64,000 nucleotides of DNA from Bdellovibrio bacteriovorus (lineage in GTDB: Bacteria > Bdellovibrionota > Bdellovibrionia > Bdellovibrionales > Bdellovibrionaceae), in contig NZ_CP102930.1 of the NCBI RefSeq assembly GCF_025558485.1, positions 3,224,001 through 3,288,000 of the forward strand, written 5' to 3'. Shown in pieces: positions 1-8,187 of this stretch; the first letter of the stretch is position 1; every line of letters begins with the position of its first letter. A program made the position numbers and the translations under genes. Below the pieces are notes generated by a model that was not told the DNA's origin, ran no database searches, and saw only the letters and a program-made list of their open reading frames with translations.

Positions 1-583
1 CGAAACCATCTTTATGGCCTTTCTGGCAACCAGCCTGGCGATCCCGCTGGCCTTTGTTTTAAGTTTTGTCTGTGCCAAAAATATCATGCAGGGGCCAGTG
101 GCACGAGTGGTGTACTTTGTTCTGCGAACCTTTTTGAATGTAACGCGTTCGATTGAAGCTTTGATCTGGGCGATTATCTTTTCCGTATGGGTGGGGATTG
201 GTCCCTTTGCGGGGATGCTGGCTTTGATGATTCATTCGGTGGCCTCGCTGGCGAAGCAGTATTCAGAGATGGTGGAATCAGTCGAAGAAGGTCCGATTGA
301 GGCGATTGAATCCACGGGAGCCAATAAACTTCAGACGATTTGGTATGCGATTGTTCCTCAGGTGCTTTTGCCTTATATTTCATTTACGGTCTATCGCTGG
401 GACATCAATGTTCGTATGGCGACAATCATCGGCCTTGTTGGCGGTGGTGGTATTGGCACCATGCTGGTGCAGTATCAGGGGCAGGCGATGTGGCGCGAAG
501 TGGGTTGCATCATCGCGGTGATTGCGGTGGTGGTGTGGGCACTGGATCAGGCCTCGGCCCATATTCGTGAAGCTTTGAAGTAG
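1..583 (+). CDS. phnE: PhnE-like ABC transporter permease, 5' truncated by window edge
   Basis: Inner-membrane permease subunit of a phosphonate/phosphate-type ABC importer. The frame is open from base 2 with residues E-T-I-F before the first ATG at 14, and these match the conserved permease core, so the gene starts upstream of the window. Visible are several hydrophobic helices, the EAA-type cytoplasmic loop (EAIESTGANKLQTIWYAIVP), and the PhnE-like segment YRWDINVR followed by GLVGGGGIG. The ATPase and binding-protein genes should lie upstream. The substrate cannot be read from the permease alone; phosphonate, phosphite or phosphate are possible. The thioesterase gene starts 8 bases after the stop. 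Confidence 0.88.
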   Translation, partial: ETIFMAFLATSLAIPLAFVLSFVCAKNIMQGPVARVVYFVLRTFLNVTRSIEALIWAIIFSVWVGIGPFAGMLALMIHSVASLAKQYSEMVESVEEGPIEAIESTGANKLQTIWYAIVPQVLLPYISFTVYRWDINVRMATIIGLVGGGGIGTMLVQYQGQAMWREVGCIIAVIAVVVWALDQASAHIREALK

Positions 584-591
584 GAGTTTTT

Positions 592-996
592 ATGTCAGCA
601 TTGAATTCATACAAGGTTGTTATCAAGGAACATCATGTGGACTCTTTGGGGCACATGAACAATGCGACTTATCTGGCATTGTATGAAGAGGCCCGTTGGG
701 AAGCTATCACGGCCCGGGGCTTTGGCTTTAAGGACATTCAACGTCTGAAGCAGGGGCCTGTCATTCTCGAAGTGAATCTGAAGTTCATGCGGGAGGTTTT
801 GCTGCGTGAAGCTATCACGATCACTCTGGAAGTATTGGCTTATAAGGGCAAGATCGGTCAGATGAAACAGCAGATGGTCAAAGAGGACGGAACCGTCGCC
901 AGTGAAGCGGTGTTTACGTTTGGTCTGTTTGACATGAAAGAAAGAAAGCTGATTGAACCCACTGCCGAATGGAAGCAGGCTGTAGGACTGACCTAG
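592..996 (+). CDS. YbgC/4HBT-family acyl-CoA thioesterase
   Basis: A 134-residue hotdog-fold thioesterase, the usual length for the 4-hydroxybenzoyl-CoA thioesterase family. The N-terminal motif V-D-S-L-G-H-M-N-N-A carries the family Asp/His/Asn, followed by the long helix YLALYEEARWEAI. It probably hydrolyses an acyl-CoA or acyl-ACP thioester; the substrate is unknown. The start at 592 follows GGAG (573-585 region) and lies 8 bases after the permease stop, so the two may be cotranscribed, although a functional link is not obvious. Its TAG stop shares the four bases CTAG with the stop of the convergent response-regulator gene. Confidence 0.85.
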   Translation: MSALNSYKVVIKEHHVDSLGHMNNATYLALYEEARWEAITARGFGFKDIQRLKQGPVILEVNLKFMREVLLREAITITLEVLAYKGKIGQMKQQMVKEDGTVASEAVFTFGLFDMKERKLIEPTAEWKQAVGLT

Positions 997-1910
997 GCGA
1001 CTTTCGCCATCGGCAGGGCAACGACCGTGATATAGAATTTCCCTTTGCCCGTGGCAAACGGAATCATCATTCCCGCAGCTCCTTGCGGGCAGGGGATGGA
1101 TTGACCAAGTCCCAGAATCACCTTGGGCACAGTCAATTGAACGCCGTAAGAACTGATTTCTGCTTTGGCATTACCAAAAATAATATTATTGATTTCACCG
1201 ACAGCATCCTGATTATCAGATGTTAGTTCGGTTTGCTCTTCCATTAACATGGTGGACACGACTTCCAGGAAGCTGCCTTTATCAAAGGAAATGCACAAGT
1301 GTCCCTGGAAGGCCTGGCTGCGAATCTCCACTACAGAGGAAACTTCCCCCATAAACGGATCATTCGGTGATTTGGGACCGGCTTTTTCCATTTTTACGTC
1401 AGGACAACCGAATTGTCCCAGTACATGGGTTGTGGCTTTGATAATGGCGTTGATCACTCGAACATCCACCGCAAACTTTGTTGCCGCAGCAGCAGTGGCT
1501 GGTTCGCGGACTGCCGTGCCGTGATGTTCGGCATTCAGTACACGAATCATGGCATTAATAAGTTCAGCAGGCGCGACAGGTTTTTTGAATATACGGGAAG
1601 AGCGCAGACTTTCCGGTAAGTCCGAAGCGTCTTTATGCGAAATCACGATCAGATCCGCATCCTGGGTGTTTTTATAAGTATGAATACCATAAACGAAACC
1701 GCCATCCATCAGACGCGGGACTTCGGTATCAATAAGAACCATATCGAATTTCTGGTTTTCAGATTTGATGGCCGCCTCGGCCCCATCTTTGGCGCGAACG
1801 ACAATCGGAGCAACACCTGAGTTTTCAAGTTGCTTCAGCAACGGTTCTTTCACCAGTTGCTCGAGTTCACAGTTGTTATCAACGATTAGGATGTTTTTAC
1901 GTTGTTTCAT
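993..1910 (-). CDS. Response regulator receiver fused to CheX-like phosphatase domain
   Basis: The N-terminal ~120 residues form a receiver: ILIVDNN start, the phosphoacceptor-like Asp in MVLIDTEVP, and a conserved Lys in IFKKPVAP. After a short Ala-rich linker, residues ~150-300 look like a CheX/CheC-type domain with the signature DAVGEINNIIFGNAK, whose E-x-x-N pair is catalytic in CheX phosphatases. A receiver joined to CheX suggests control of phospho-signal lifetime in chemotaxis or a related pathway (inference). The start chosen (1910) places the first beta strand at residue ~5; an in-frame ATG at 1934 adds eight residues. It faces the thioesterase gene tail to tail. Confidence 0.8.
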   Translation of the reverse strand: MKQRKNILIVDNNCELEQLVKEPLLKQLENSGVAPIVVRAKDGAEAAIKSENQKFDMVLIDTEVPRLMDGGFVYGIHTYKNTQDADLIVISHKDASDLPESLRSSRIFKKPVAPAELINAMIRVLNAEHHGTAVREPATAAAATKFAVDVRVINAIIKATTHVLGQFGCPDVKMEKAGPKSPNDPFMGEVSSVVEIRSQAFQGHLCISFDKGSFLEVVSTMLMEEQTELTSDNQDAVGEINNIIFGNAKAEISSYGVQLTVPKVILGLGQSIPCPQGAAGMMIPFATGKGKFYITVVALPMAKVA

Positions 1911-2020
1911 TTCTTTCTTCTGTATAAAAACCATAAACTCTTAATTGATTAAAAAGGTCCGCATTCTTAACTGACAGCAATCTTGTCGGGAAAGCATGAG
2001 GAACCCTTTAACCTAATTAT

Positions 2021-2039
2021 TTGTCGACAATTTCGACAA
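2021..2039. promoter_or_regulatory. Palindrome TTGTCGACAA with flanking half-site
   Basis: TTGTCGACAA (2021-2030) is a perfect 10-bp palindrome, and a further CGACAA at 2034-2039 pairs with its first half. It lies between the divergent receiver-CheX gene and the GYF/PilZ gene, where a shared operator could sit. No binding protein can be named. Confidence 0.25.
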
Positions 2040-2134
2040 AATACTTCAAACAAATTTCCAACAAATTGTCTAATTTCCTACAGTTAAGTCAGGTCCTGTT
2101 TGTGCCGATAGGCCCCATAAGGAGTAACGAGAGC

Positions 2135-2926
2135 ATGGGAAAACAGTATTATCTTTCTAACAATGGCACTCATATTGGTCCGTTCAATCTTGAGACGGTG
2201 CTGAAAAAGATTGAGTCCCAAGAGAATCAATGGACTGATTACATCTATGATGAATCCATGGGTGAATGGGTGATGTTGCTCGAACATCCCGAGTTTTCAG
2301 CCAAGCTGGCCCAAAAACCAGCGACTCGTCCACAGGTGACGCCAGCACTCTCTTTAAACAAGCATCTTCTGAAGGATAAGGAATGGTTCATTCTGAAGGA
2401 AGGTAATAACTACGGTCCTTTCTGTCAGTTGGAGCTGATCCAAATGCTTCAGGAAAAAGCTTTGTTTGAATACGACTATATCTGGCACTCCAAACTTCCG
2501 GCTTGGAAGCGTGTTGCCGAAGTCGAGGACTTTGCTCCGGACAAAATTCGTGTGATGAAAGAATCCAAGGAAGCCGACGTGGCTGAAATCTTTTTCCGTC
2601 GTCGCCATGTGCGTGCGTCTTACGGTGCTTCGCTGATTGTTCATAACAACAAAACAGTTTTCCGTGGTCAGGCTCTGGAAATCAGTGCTGGAGGTGCGGG
2701 TGTTTTGATTGATACCCCGAACTTGCAGCCGGGGCAGTCATTGTTCCTGCATTTTCAGCCGGGGGATGGTGTTCCACCGTTCAATGCTGTCTGCCAGATC
2801 GTCAGCAAACAGTATGTCAAAGACGGCAGCAGTGCGGTGGACCCTGTGAAATACGGTGTGAAATTCACAACACTCAGTCAGTCTGCACGCGAATCTATCA
2901 AGAACTATACGACGAAGGCTGCATAA
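2135..2926 (+). CDS. Tandem GYF_2-like plus PilZ domain protein
   Basis: A probable c-di-GMP receptor of 263 residues. Two GYF_2/DUF4339-like modules come first: YYLSNNGTHIGPFNLE and WFILKEGNNYGPFCQLE, each with the G-P-F core and a later aromatic. A PilZ domain occupies residues ~165-263, with RRRHVR as the R-x-x-x-R ligand-binding motif and EISAGGAG in the place of D/N-x-S-x-x-G. The start at 2135 is preceded by AAGGAG (2119-2124); an in-frame upstream ATG at 2021 would add 38 poorly conserved-looking residues and has no ribosome site. GYF_2 domains usually bind peptides, so this may link c-di-GMP to a protein partner (inference). Confidence 0.85.
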   Translation: MGKQYYLSNNGTHIGPFNLETVLKKIESQENQWTDYIYDESMGEWVMLLEHPEFSAKLAQKPATRPQVTPALSLNKHLLKDKEWFILKEGNNYGPFCQLELIQMLQEKALFEYDYIWHSKLPAWKRVAEVEDFAPDKIRVMKESKEADVAEIFFRRRHVRASYGASLIVHNNKTVFRGQALEISAGGAGVLIDTPNLQPGQSLFLHFQPGDGVPPFNAVCQIVSKQYVKDGSSAVDPVKYGVKFTTLSQSARESIKNYTTKAA

Positions 2927-2951
2927 AAGCGGCCTTTGAGAGGATTTTCCC

Positions 2952-3941
2952 ATGATGAAAATGGATTTTCGATTCTCCCTGCTGGCCGTAACTTCTTTTT
3001 TGTTCATGGCCTGCCAGCAGAATGTGGCATTTGATCTGCCACCATCCCAGGACAACTTCGGTCAAAGCATCACTTATAACAACAAAGTCGATATTCTGTG
3101 GATCGTGGATAATTCCACCTCCATGCTGAAACATCAGCAGCGCCTTAGTGAGCAGATTCCGGATCTGGTGACGAAGTTGAACTCCCTGAAAATGGATTAT
3201 CATATGGCTGTGGTGACAACCAGCATGGGCGGGGACAATCCCGACGGCGGTCGCTTTATTGGCACTCCCAAGTATGTGACGGCCAAAACACCGGATTTGA
3301 TCAACAACCTGAAAAGCCGCATGATCGTGGGTGAGGCAGGCAGTAATCTGGAGCGCGGTCTGGAGTCCATGGAAAGAGCTCTGTCCTCGGGCTATCTGGC
3401 CAATGAAGGAAAAGGCTTCTTCCGTAACGACGCTCTTTTGGTGGTTGTGGCTTTGTCGGATGAGGATGATTTCAGCAAGTCCAATTCTTCAGCGGGCATT
3501 TCCTATTACACTGATTTTTTGGACGGTATTAAAACGCCTTGGGTGGATGGCAGCAGATCATGGATGTTCAGCTTTATCGGTGTGCTGAGTCTGACTTCAC
3601 AGTGCAAGACCTTCAATGATTTTGCTTCGGCGGGTTTAAGTTATATTGGTCTGGCCGATGTGTCTGGCGGGGTGAAGGAATCCATTTGCAGCACGAATCT
3701 GGCTTCATCGGTGTCCAATATTCGTTCACGCATATTCCAAATTCTGACAGACTTTAAGCTTTCCAAGCTGCCTGTGATTGAATCCATCACGGTGACAATC
3801 AATGGTCAGAAGGTCCCACGCAGTTCTGAAAATGGCTGGGAATATCTGGAAGCCTCGAATTCCGTCCGCTTCTATGGTTCTGCCGTTCCAGCAGCGGACG
3901 CGGCCATCAAAGTGGACTTCAAACCACGAGAGGCCAATTAG
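2952..3941 (+). CDS. VWA-domain lipoprotein
   Basis: An exported lipoprotein: a hydrophobic N-terminus ending in the lipobox L-F-M-A-C (Cys ~20). A von Willebrand factor A domain follows, with the metal-site motif D-N-S-T-S in VDILWIVDNSTSMLK and a later SDEDDF segment. VWA proteins bind protein ligands through a divalent ion, so an envelope adhesion or scaffolding role is likely. AGAGGA (2938 region) precedes the paired ATGs at 2952 and 2955; either could be used. It is 25 bases downstream of the PilZ gene and probably cotranscribed. The C-terminal ~90 residues have no recognised domain. Confidence 0.8.
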   Translation: MMKMDFRFSLLAVTSFLFMACQQNVAFDLPPSQDNFGQSITYNNKVDILWIVDNSTSMLKHQQRLSEQIPDLVTKLNSLKMDYHMAVVTTSMGGDNPDGGRFIGTPKYVTAKTPDLINNLKSRMIVGEAGSNLERGLESMERALSSGYLANEGKGFFRNDALLVVVALSDEDDFSKSNSSAGISYYTDFLDGIKTPWVDGSRSWMFSFIGVLSLTSQCKTFNDFASAGLSYIGLADVSGGVKESICSTNLASSVSNIRSRIFQILTDFKLSKLPVIESITVTINGQKVPRSSENGWEYLEASNSVRFYGSAVPAADAAIKVDFKPREAN

Positions 3942-3950
3942 GCCTTCGTA

Positions 3951-4244
3951 TCAACTGCGCGAATGAAACTTGTTTTTCCATTCCTGGCGCAGATCAAAGA
4001 TAATATCTGACAAAACATGTTCAAACAGTTCATCCGCAGAGATCCGATAGATCTCTGCGAGCTTTCTTATAATGCGCACGGGGGGATAGCTGTGCCCCCG
4101 CTCCCAGTTGGAAACAAACTGTGGTGTTGTGTAGCCCAGACTTTGACTGACGTCTTTTTGTGAAAGTCCCAGGGCTGTTCTTTTGTCTTTCAGGTATTTT
4201 CCGGTGGATTTGGATGTTTTTTTCACAATACCCAAGGGTCGCAA
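3951..4244 (-). CDS. Small XRE-family HTH regulator
   Basis: A DNA-binding protein of ~97 residues with one Cro/C1-type helix-turn-helix (residues ~17-75): LKDKRTALGLSQKDVSQSLG, then PQFVSNWERG and a third helix ending in ISADELFE. There is no effector domain. The start is uncertain: TTG at 4244 or GTG at 4226, neither with a strong ribosome site; the GTG gives a protein beginning KKTSKSTGKYL. The upstream 120 bases contain competing inverted repeats that could control its expression. Target genes are unknown. Confidence 0.75.
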   Translation of the reverse strand: MRPLGIVKKTSKSTGKYLKDKRTALGLSQKDVSQSLGYTTPQFVSNWERGHSYPPVRIIRKLAEIYRISADELFEHVLSDIIFDLRQEWKNKFHSRS

Positions 4245-4278
4245 AAATAAAAAACAAACCGAATCAAAATCTCCCTTA

Positions 4279-4348
4279 CGGGACAGGAGGCTGTTCCCGC
4301 CAGAAGGGGCGTTCTCGAAGCTGAGATAAACTGTCCCGGTGGCGAGAA
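4279..4348 (-). other. Competing inverted repeats upstream of the XRE gene
   Basis: On the minus strand three overlapping pairings are possible. CGGGACAG (complement of 4331-4338) matches CTGTCCCG (complement of 4279-4286) perfectly over 8 bp. The second of these can instead pair locally with CGGGAACAG (complement of 4291-4299). ATTCTCG near 4343-4349 can pair with CGAGAAC near 4311-4317. Mutually exclusive stems between two genes resemble an attenuator or a weak terminator for the ABC operon, but no clear T-run follows. Confidence 0.35.
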
Positions 4349-4364
4349 TTAAGTTTGTCTTAAG

Positions 4365-6176
4365 CTATGAGGTCGTGCTTTCGCTTTTTCCCGCGAAAAG
4401 CGGGGACTTTGTTCCCAAAGAGGCAAACTGATAATACATCCCCTGGGCTTTCATCAGCTCTTCGTGAGATCCCACTTCCGCGATTTCCCCCTGATTTAAA
4501 ACGACAATGCGATCACACTGTTCAATCGTGGAAAGGCGGTGAGCAATGATAATACTGGTGCGACCTCGGGTGATTTCTTTGGTGGCATCCTGAATGATGT
4601 GCTCGCTTTCCGAATCAATATTGGCGGTGGCCTCATCCAAAATCAGAATATCGGGATTGAAGGCCAGAATGCGCGCAAAGGCGATCAACTGGCGTTCCCC
4701 CACTGACAGATTAGACCCGCGTTCTGCCACCGGGCTTGAAAGATTGCGGCCAGTGCGCTGAAGCAGCTGCATATAACCCGTTTTTTCACAGGCCATTTGA
4801 ATCTGATCTTCATGGATACGGGGATCACCCAGACCAACGTTGTCGCGAATCGTCCCGCGGAAAATAAAATTATCCTGCTGAACGACGCCAACGTGATGGC
4901 GGATTTCCTCGCGTTGGATTCTTTCCAGAGCGATACCATCCACAAAAATGGTCTTTTCCGGGGCATCATAGAATCTTTGCAGCAGGGAAATAAACGTCGA
5001 CTTGCCACTGCCAGTGCGGCCCACCAAGGCGATGGATTCTCCGGCTTTGACGTTTAGATTGATATTTTTCAAAACCAGCGGAAGGTGGTTTTCATACTGG
5101 AAATTCAGATTGCGAATTTCCAGATCCCCGCGCAAGGCGCCCCGACTGGTCAGTTGTTCAATTTCAAACTCTTTAGGTTCATCCATCAGGGTGAAAATGC
5201 GTTCGGCACTGGTTAAAGAGTTCTGGAACTGCTGGTATTTTTCCAGAATCTCACGCAGAGGTGGAATGAAGTCCTGAATGTTCATCAGGAACGCCACTAA
5301 GGAACCAATGGCAATGGCGTTCTGGGAGCTTAAATATCCGCCGAAGTACAAAGCCGAAGTGATTGTCACGGCATTGAACAGATTCATAATTGGCTGCATC
5401 AGGGCATAAGCCCGGATCGAGCGCATGTGCGTATCACGATAATCATGGGAAAGAGCTGCAAACTTGTCGCGATTCTTGCCAACGCGATTATACAGTTGCA
5501 CCACCTTAATGCCGTTCAGGTTTTCCGCGATAAAAGCATTCATGAAAGACAGCTTCTTTTTCAGGTCGCGCAAAATATCACGAATCTTGTTGGAAAGATA
5601 AAACGACGCCCAGATGAACAGCGGCGCCAGAATCAGTGACACCAAGGTCAGCTTCCAGGAAATCAACCCCAGGGCAATCACCACAGAGGCGATGATCACG
5701 GTGTTGGTAAAGACGGAGATCACTCCTTCGGTGAAGAGTTCCCCCAAAGACATCACGTCATTGGTCAGGCGCGTGACAATGCGCCCGGTTGGAGTCTTAT
5801 TGAAGAACTGCAGGGGCAGTCGCTGCACGTGGTTCATTAGGTCTTCGCGCAAATGAAACAGCATCCGATTGCCAAAAACCTGAAACAGATAAGCATTGCC
5901 AAAAGAAAATAGCGAACGCAGGACTTCCAGTCCCAAATAGGCAAAAGCCACATTGGTGAAGACCTCATAGTCTTTGTCTTTAACCCCGTGATCAATGGCA
6001 TATCCGATCAGGGCAGGGATCAGGCGGGCCACGGTAGCGCCACCAGCCACAGCCACGATCGCGGTAAAAAGCAAAGCTTTTTCACGGCGGGCATAGGGCC
6101 ACAGACGCTTGAACAGGACTGGATAGGTGACCTTGGTTTTTACAAGGTCCTCATTCATGAAGTTGTCATTATTCAT
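4365..6176 (-). CDS. ABC exporter half-transporter, canonical subunit (MdlB/BmrD-like)
   Basis: An ABC exporter half of 603 residues: six-helix transmembrane domain (~1-335) and C-terminal ATPase (~355-590). Walker A is GRTGSGKST (~387), the signature is LSVGERQL, Walker B is ILILDEATANID with the catalytic Glu present, and the switch His is in IIIAHRLST. Signature LSVGERQ plus an intact Glu is typical of the active partner in MdlB/BmrD-type heterodimers. It overlaps the upstream half-transporter by 8 bases, which implies coupled translation and a 1:1 complex. Likely substrates are drugs, lipids or peptides; which one cannot be read here. Confidence 0.92.
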   Translation of the reverse strand: MNNDNFMNEDLVKTKVTYPVLFKRLWPYARREKALLFTAIVAVAGGATVARLIPALIGYAIDHGVKDKDYEVFTNVAFAYLGLEVLRSLFSFGNAYLFQVFGNRMLFHLREDLMNHVQRLPLQFFNKTPTGRIVTRLTNDVMSLGELFTEGVISVFTNTVIIASVVIALGLISWKLTLVSLILAPLFIWASFYLSNKIRDILRDLKKKLSFMNAFIAENLNGIKVVQLYNRVGKNRDKFAALSHDYRDTHMRSIRAYALMQPIMNLFNAVTITSALYFGGYLSSQNAIAIGSLVAFLMNIQDFIPPLREILEKYQQFQNSLTSAERIFTLMDEPKEFEIEQLTSRGALRGDLEIRNLNFQYENHLPLVLKNINLNVKAGESIALVGRTGSGKSTFISLLQRFYDAPEKTIFVDGIALERIQREEIRHHVGVVQQDNFIFRGTIRDNVGLGDPRIHEDQIQMACEKTGYMQLLQRTGRNLSSPVAERGSNLSVGERQLIAFARILAFNPDILILDEATANIDSESEHIIQDATKEITRGRTSIIIAHRLSTIEQCDRIVVLNQGEIAEVGSHEELMKAQGMYYQFASLGTKSPLFAGKSESTTS

Positions 6177-7926
6177 GGTGGTCCCCCTTTCCCTGGATTT
6201 GCACGGTTTTTTGGAAGGTTGGACTTTGTTGCAGCACCTGATCGAATGTGCCCCAGGCTTCGACCTGACCTTCTTTCAGGATCAGAATATGATCGACGCC
6301 TTTTAAGGAAGACAGCCGGTGAGCAACAATAATGCGGCTCATGGCGCCGTGATTTTTGCGCAGTTCCTGTTCGATGGCTTTTTCCGTGCGCGTGTCCACG
6401 GCACTCAGGGAATCATCCAAAACCAGAACCGGTGTTTTCATAATGATTCCGCGGGCAATGGTCAGGCGTTGCTTTTGTCCGCCGGAAAGATTCACGCCGC
6501 GTTCACCCAGTTGGGATTCAAACTTGTGTGGCAGGGAATCAATCTCGCGGGTCAGATCCACGATTTCAGTCATGCGTTGAATTTCCGGATCTGACGCGCG
6601 TTCTGTCAGACCGAAGCTGAGGTTGTCGGAAATGCTTTCACTGAACAGGAACGCTTCTTGCGGAACCAAAAGGAAAGTACGGTGCAGCGATTCCTGTGTG
6701 ATGGATTCAATCGGATGGCCGTTGATTAGAATCTGTCCTTCTTCCAGGGGATACATGCGGGTTAGAAGGTGAAGCAGTGTTGTTTTACCTGATCCCACCG
6801 GCCCCATGATGCCCAGACTTTCACCGGCCTTCAAAGTGAAGGAAACATTTTTCAGAACATAGACAGAACTGTCCCGGTGTTTGAAGGACACGTTTTTGAA
6901 TTCCAGAGTCTGGAATTTTTCAATGTTGATTGTACCCTGGTCAGGAATATCGGTTTCGGTTTGCAGAACATCCTTGATGCGATCAAATGAAGCATAACCT
7001 TTTTGAAAATTGGAAAACCCCATTCCCAGCGCTGTCATTGGCCAGACCATTTTTTGGATATAACGATGGAAAGCCACGAAGGTTCCCAAAGTCACGGCCC
7101 CGGAATACAGATCATCTTTGGCGACAAAAAGCAGGATGACACTGCCAGAGGTCACGCCAAATTCCATAACCGGAATAAAGAACGAATCCACACGCGCCAC
7201 TTTGTTGCAGGCTTTTTCAAAGGCGGCACTGACACCGTTGAAAAGATCCGTGCGATTTTTTTCCTGCGCAAAGCTTTTGATCACGCGGATGCCGCCGACA
7301 GTTTCCTGGGCCACGCCGGTCAGTTCGGAAAAGCGGTCCTGTTGAATTTTATAGTTCAGATGAATCAGACGCATGACCTTCCAGATCAGGAAAGGCACCA
7401 CGGGCAGAAAAACCAGAGTCTTCCAGGTCCAGCCCCAGTTCAGGGAAATCATAATAGGTAGATTCACGGCAATGATGATAATCCCGTCGGCCAGAATCAG
7501 CAGGCCCGGTCCTATCGCCTGACGGAAGGACTGCACGTCATTGGTTAAAAGACTCATCAGTTCCCCCACAGGATTTTTGTGGAAGAAGTTCGGTCCCAGT
7601 GAAGTGATATGGCGGAAGATTTTCTGACGGATGTGTTCGGCGGCATAGGTATGGAATCGGCCAAAGTTGGCGCGCCAGCCATAGCGGGTGATCGCCAGTC
7701 CGCTCATGATGGCCAAAAAGATTAAGCAGGTTTTGCCGATGGCGCCCAGTGGGGCCTGGCTTTCGATCTGATCAATCGCGGCTTTCATGATCAGAGGATA
7801 GACCCCGTCCAGCGCATTGGTTAACAACAGGAACAGCATCCCCAGGCCGAAGGCGCGGGGATTGTTTTTGATGTAATACCAAAGGGGACGCTTATAGAGG
7901 AGATTGTTTTCGGCCGCAGTTTGCAT
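6169..7926 (-). CDS. ABC exporter half-transporter, degenerate-site subunit (MdlA/BmrC-like)
   Basis: The partner of the previous gene, 585 residues, with six membrane helices and a C-terminal ATPase. Walker A is GPVGSGKTT, the signature LSGGQKQR, and Walker B reads VLVLDDSLSAVD: Asp stands where the catalytic Glu is expected. This is the hallmark of the degenerate half in heterodimeric exporters such as MdlA or BmrC. No Shine-Dalgarno site lies just ahead of the ATG at 7926. The nearest GGAAGGA is at 7948-7954, at the end of a small upstream ORF, and is paired in a hairpin, so translation probably depends on that ORF. Confidence 0.92.
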   Translation of the reverse strand: MQTAAENNLLYKRPLWYYIKNNPRAFGLGMLFLLLTNALDGVYPLIMKAAIDQIESQAPLGAIGKTCLIFLAIMSGLAITRYGWRANFGRFHTYAAEHIRQKIFRHITSLGPNFFHKNPVGELMSLLTNDVQSFRQAIGPGLLILADGIIIIAVNLPIMISLNWGWTWKTLVFLPVVPFLIWKVMRLIHLNYKIQQDRFSELTGVAQETVGGIRVIKSFAQEKNRTDLFNGVSAAFEKACNKVARVDSFFIPVMEFGVTSGSVILLFVAKDDLYSGAVTLGTFVAFHRYIQKMVWPMTALGMGFSNFQKGYASFDRIKDVLQTETDIPDQGTINIEKFQTLEFKNVSFKHRDSSVYVLKNVSFTLKAGESLGIMGPVGSGKTTLLHLLTRMYPLEEGQILINGHPIESITQESLHRTFLLVPQEAFLFSESISDNLSFGLTERASDPEIQRMTEIVDLTREIDSLPHKFESQLGERGVNLSGGQKQRLTIARGIIMKTPVLVLDDSLSAVDTRTEKAIEQELRKNHGAMSRIIVAHRLSSLKGVDHILILKEGQVEAWGTFDQVLQQSPTFQKTVQIQGKGDHHE

Positions 7927-7930
7927 TTAA

Positions 7931-7954
7931 GGAAGGACTGTATTTAATCCTTCC
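7931..7954 (-). promoter_or_regulatory. Hairpin between leader ORF and ABC exporter start
   Basis: On the minus strand GGAAGGA (complement of 7948-7954) pairs perfectly with TCCTTCC (complement of 7931-7937) around a 10-base loop that contains the stop of the small upstream ORF. The stem buries the only ribosome-binding-like sequence near the exporter start at 7926. A ribosome finishing the small ORF would disrupt the stem. This resembles attenuation or translational coupling control. Confidence 0.5.
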
Positions 7955-8084
7955 AGACTCTGCAAGAAGTTTGGGCCGAGCCGAAGGTTTGCTCTTGGCG
8001 TCGTTCAAAAGCCCGCTGTTCCCAGCTGTAAAAGAACGGTCTTTGTTCTGTCAAACGAGCGAAAATAGTCCTAAGAAAGTTCAT
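7944..8084 (-). CDS. 46-residue leader-like small ORF upstream of ABC exporter
   Basis: ATG at 8084 follows AAAGGAGG with six bases of spacing, one of the best ribosome sites in the window. It encodes 46 residues starting MNFLRTIFARLTEQRPFFYS, with no membrane helix and many Arg, Gln and Phe. It stops 17 bases before the exporter genes in the same direction. Size, position and the hairpin at its end recall the leader peptide BmrB that controls bmrCD in Bacillus subtilis by ribosome-dependent attenuation (established for that system; homology here is only by position). It could instead be a small protein with its own function. Confidence 0.55.
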   Translation of the reverse strand: MNFLRTIFARLTEQRPFFYSWEQRAFERRQEQTFGSAQTSCRVWKD

Positions 8085-8132
8085 TGCGGACCTCCTTTTG
8101 TTATCCCTAGGATCGGCAAAATGGTGTCGATA

Positions 8133-8159
8133 TTCAATACCCTTGATTGAGGTATTGAA
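8133..8159. promoter_or_regulatory. Palindromic operator candidate ahead of XRE regulator
   Basis: TTCAATACC (8133-8141) and GGTATTGAA (8151-8159) are perfect 9-base inverted repeats separated by nine bases, with outer TCG/CGA bases also matching. The element lies between the divergent small ORF/exporter operon and the XRE-type regulator, so it may serve autoregulation and exporter control by that regulator. Confidence 0.5.
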
Positions 8160-8187
8160 ATACGATACTCTGGTTTTGGAGGTTGAG

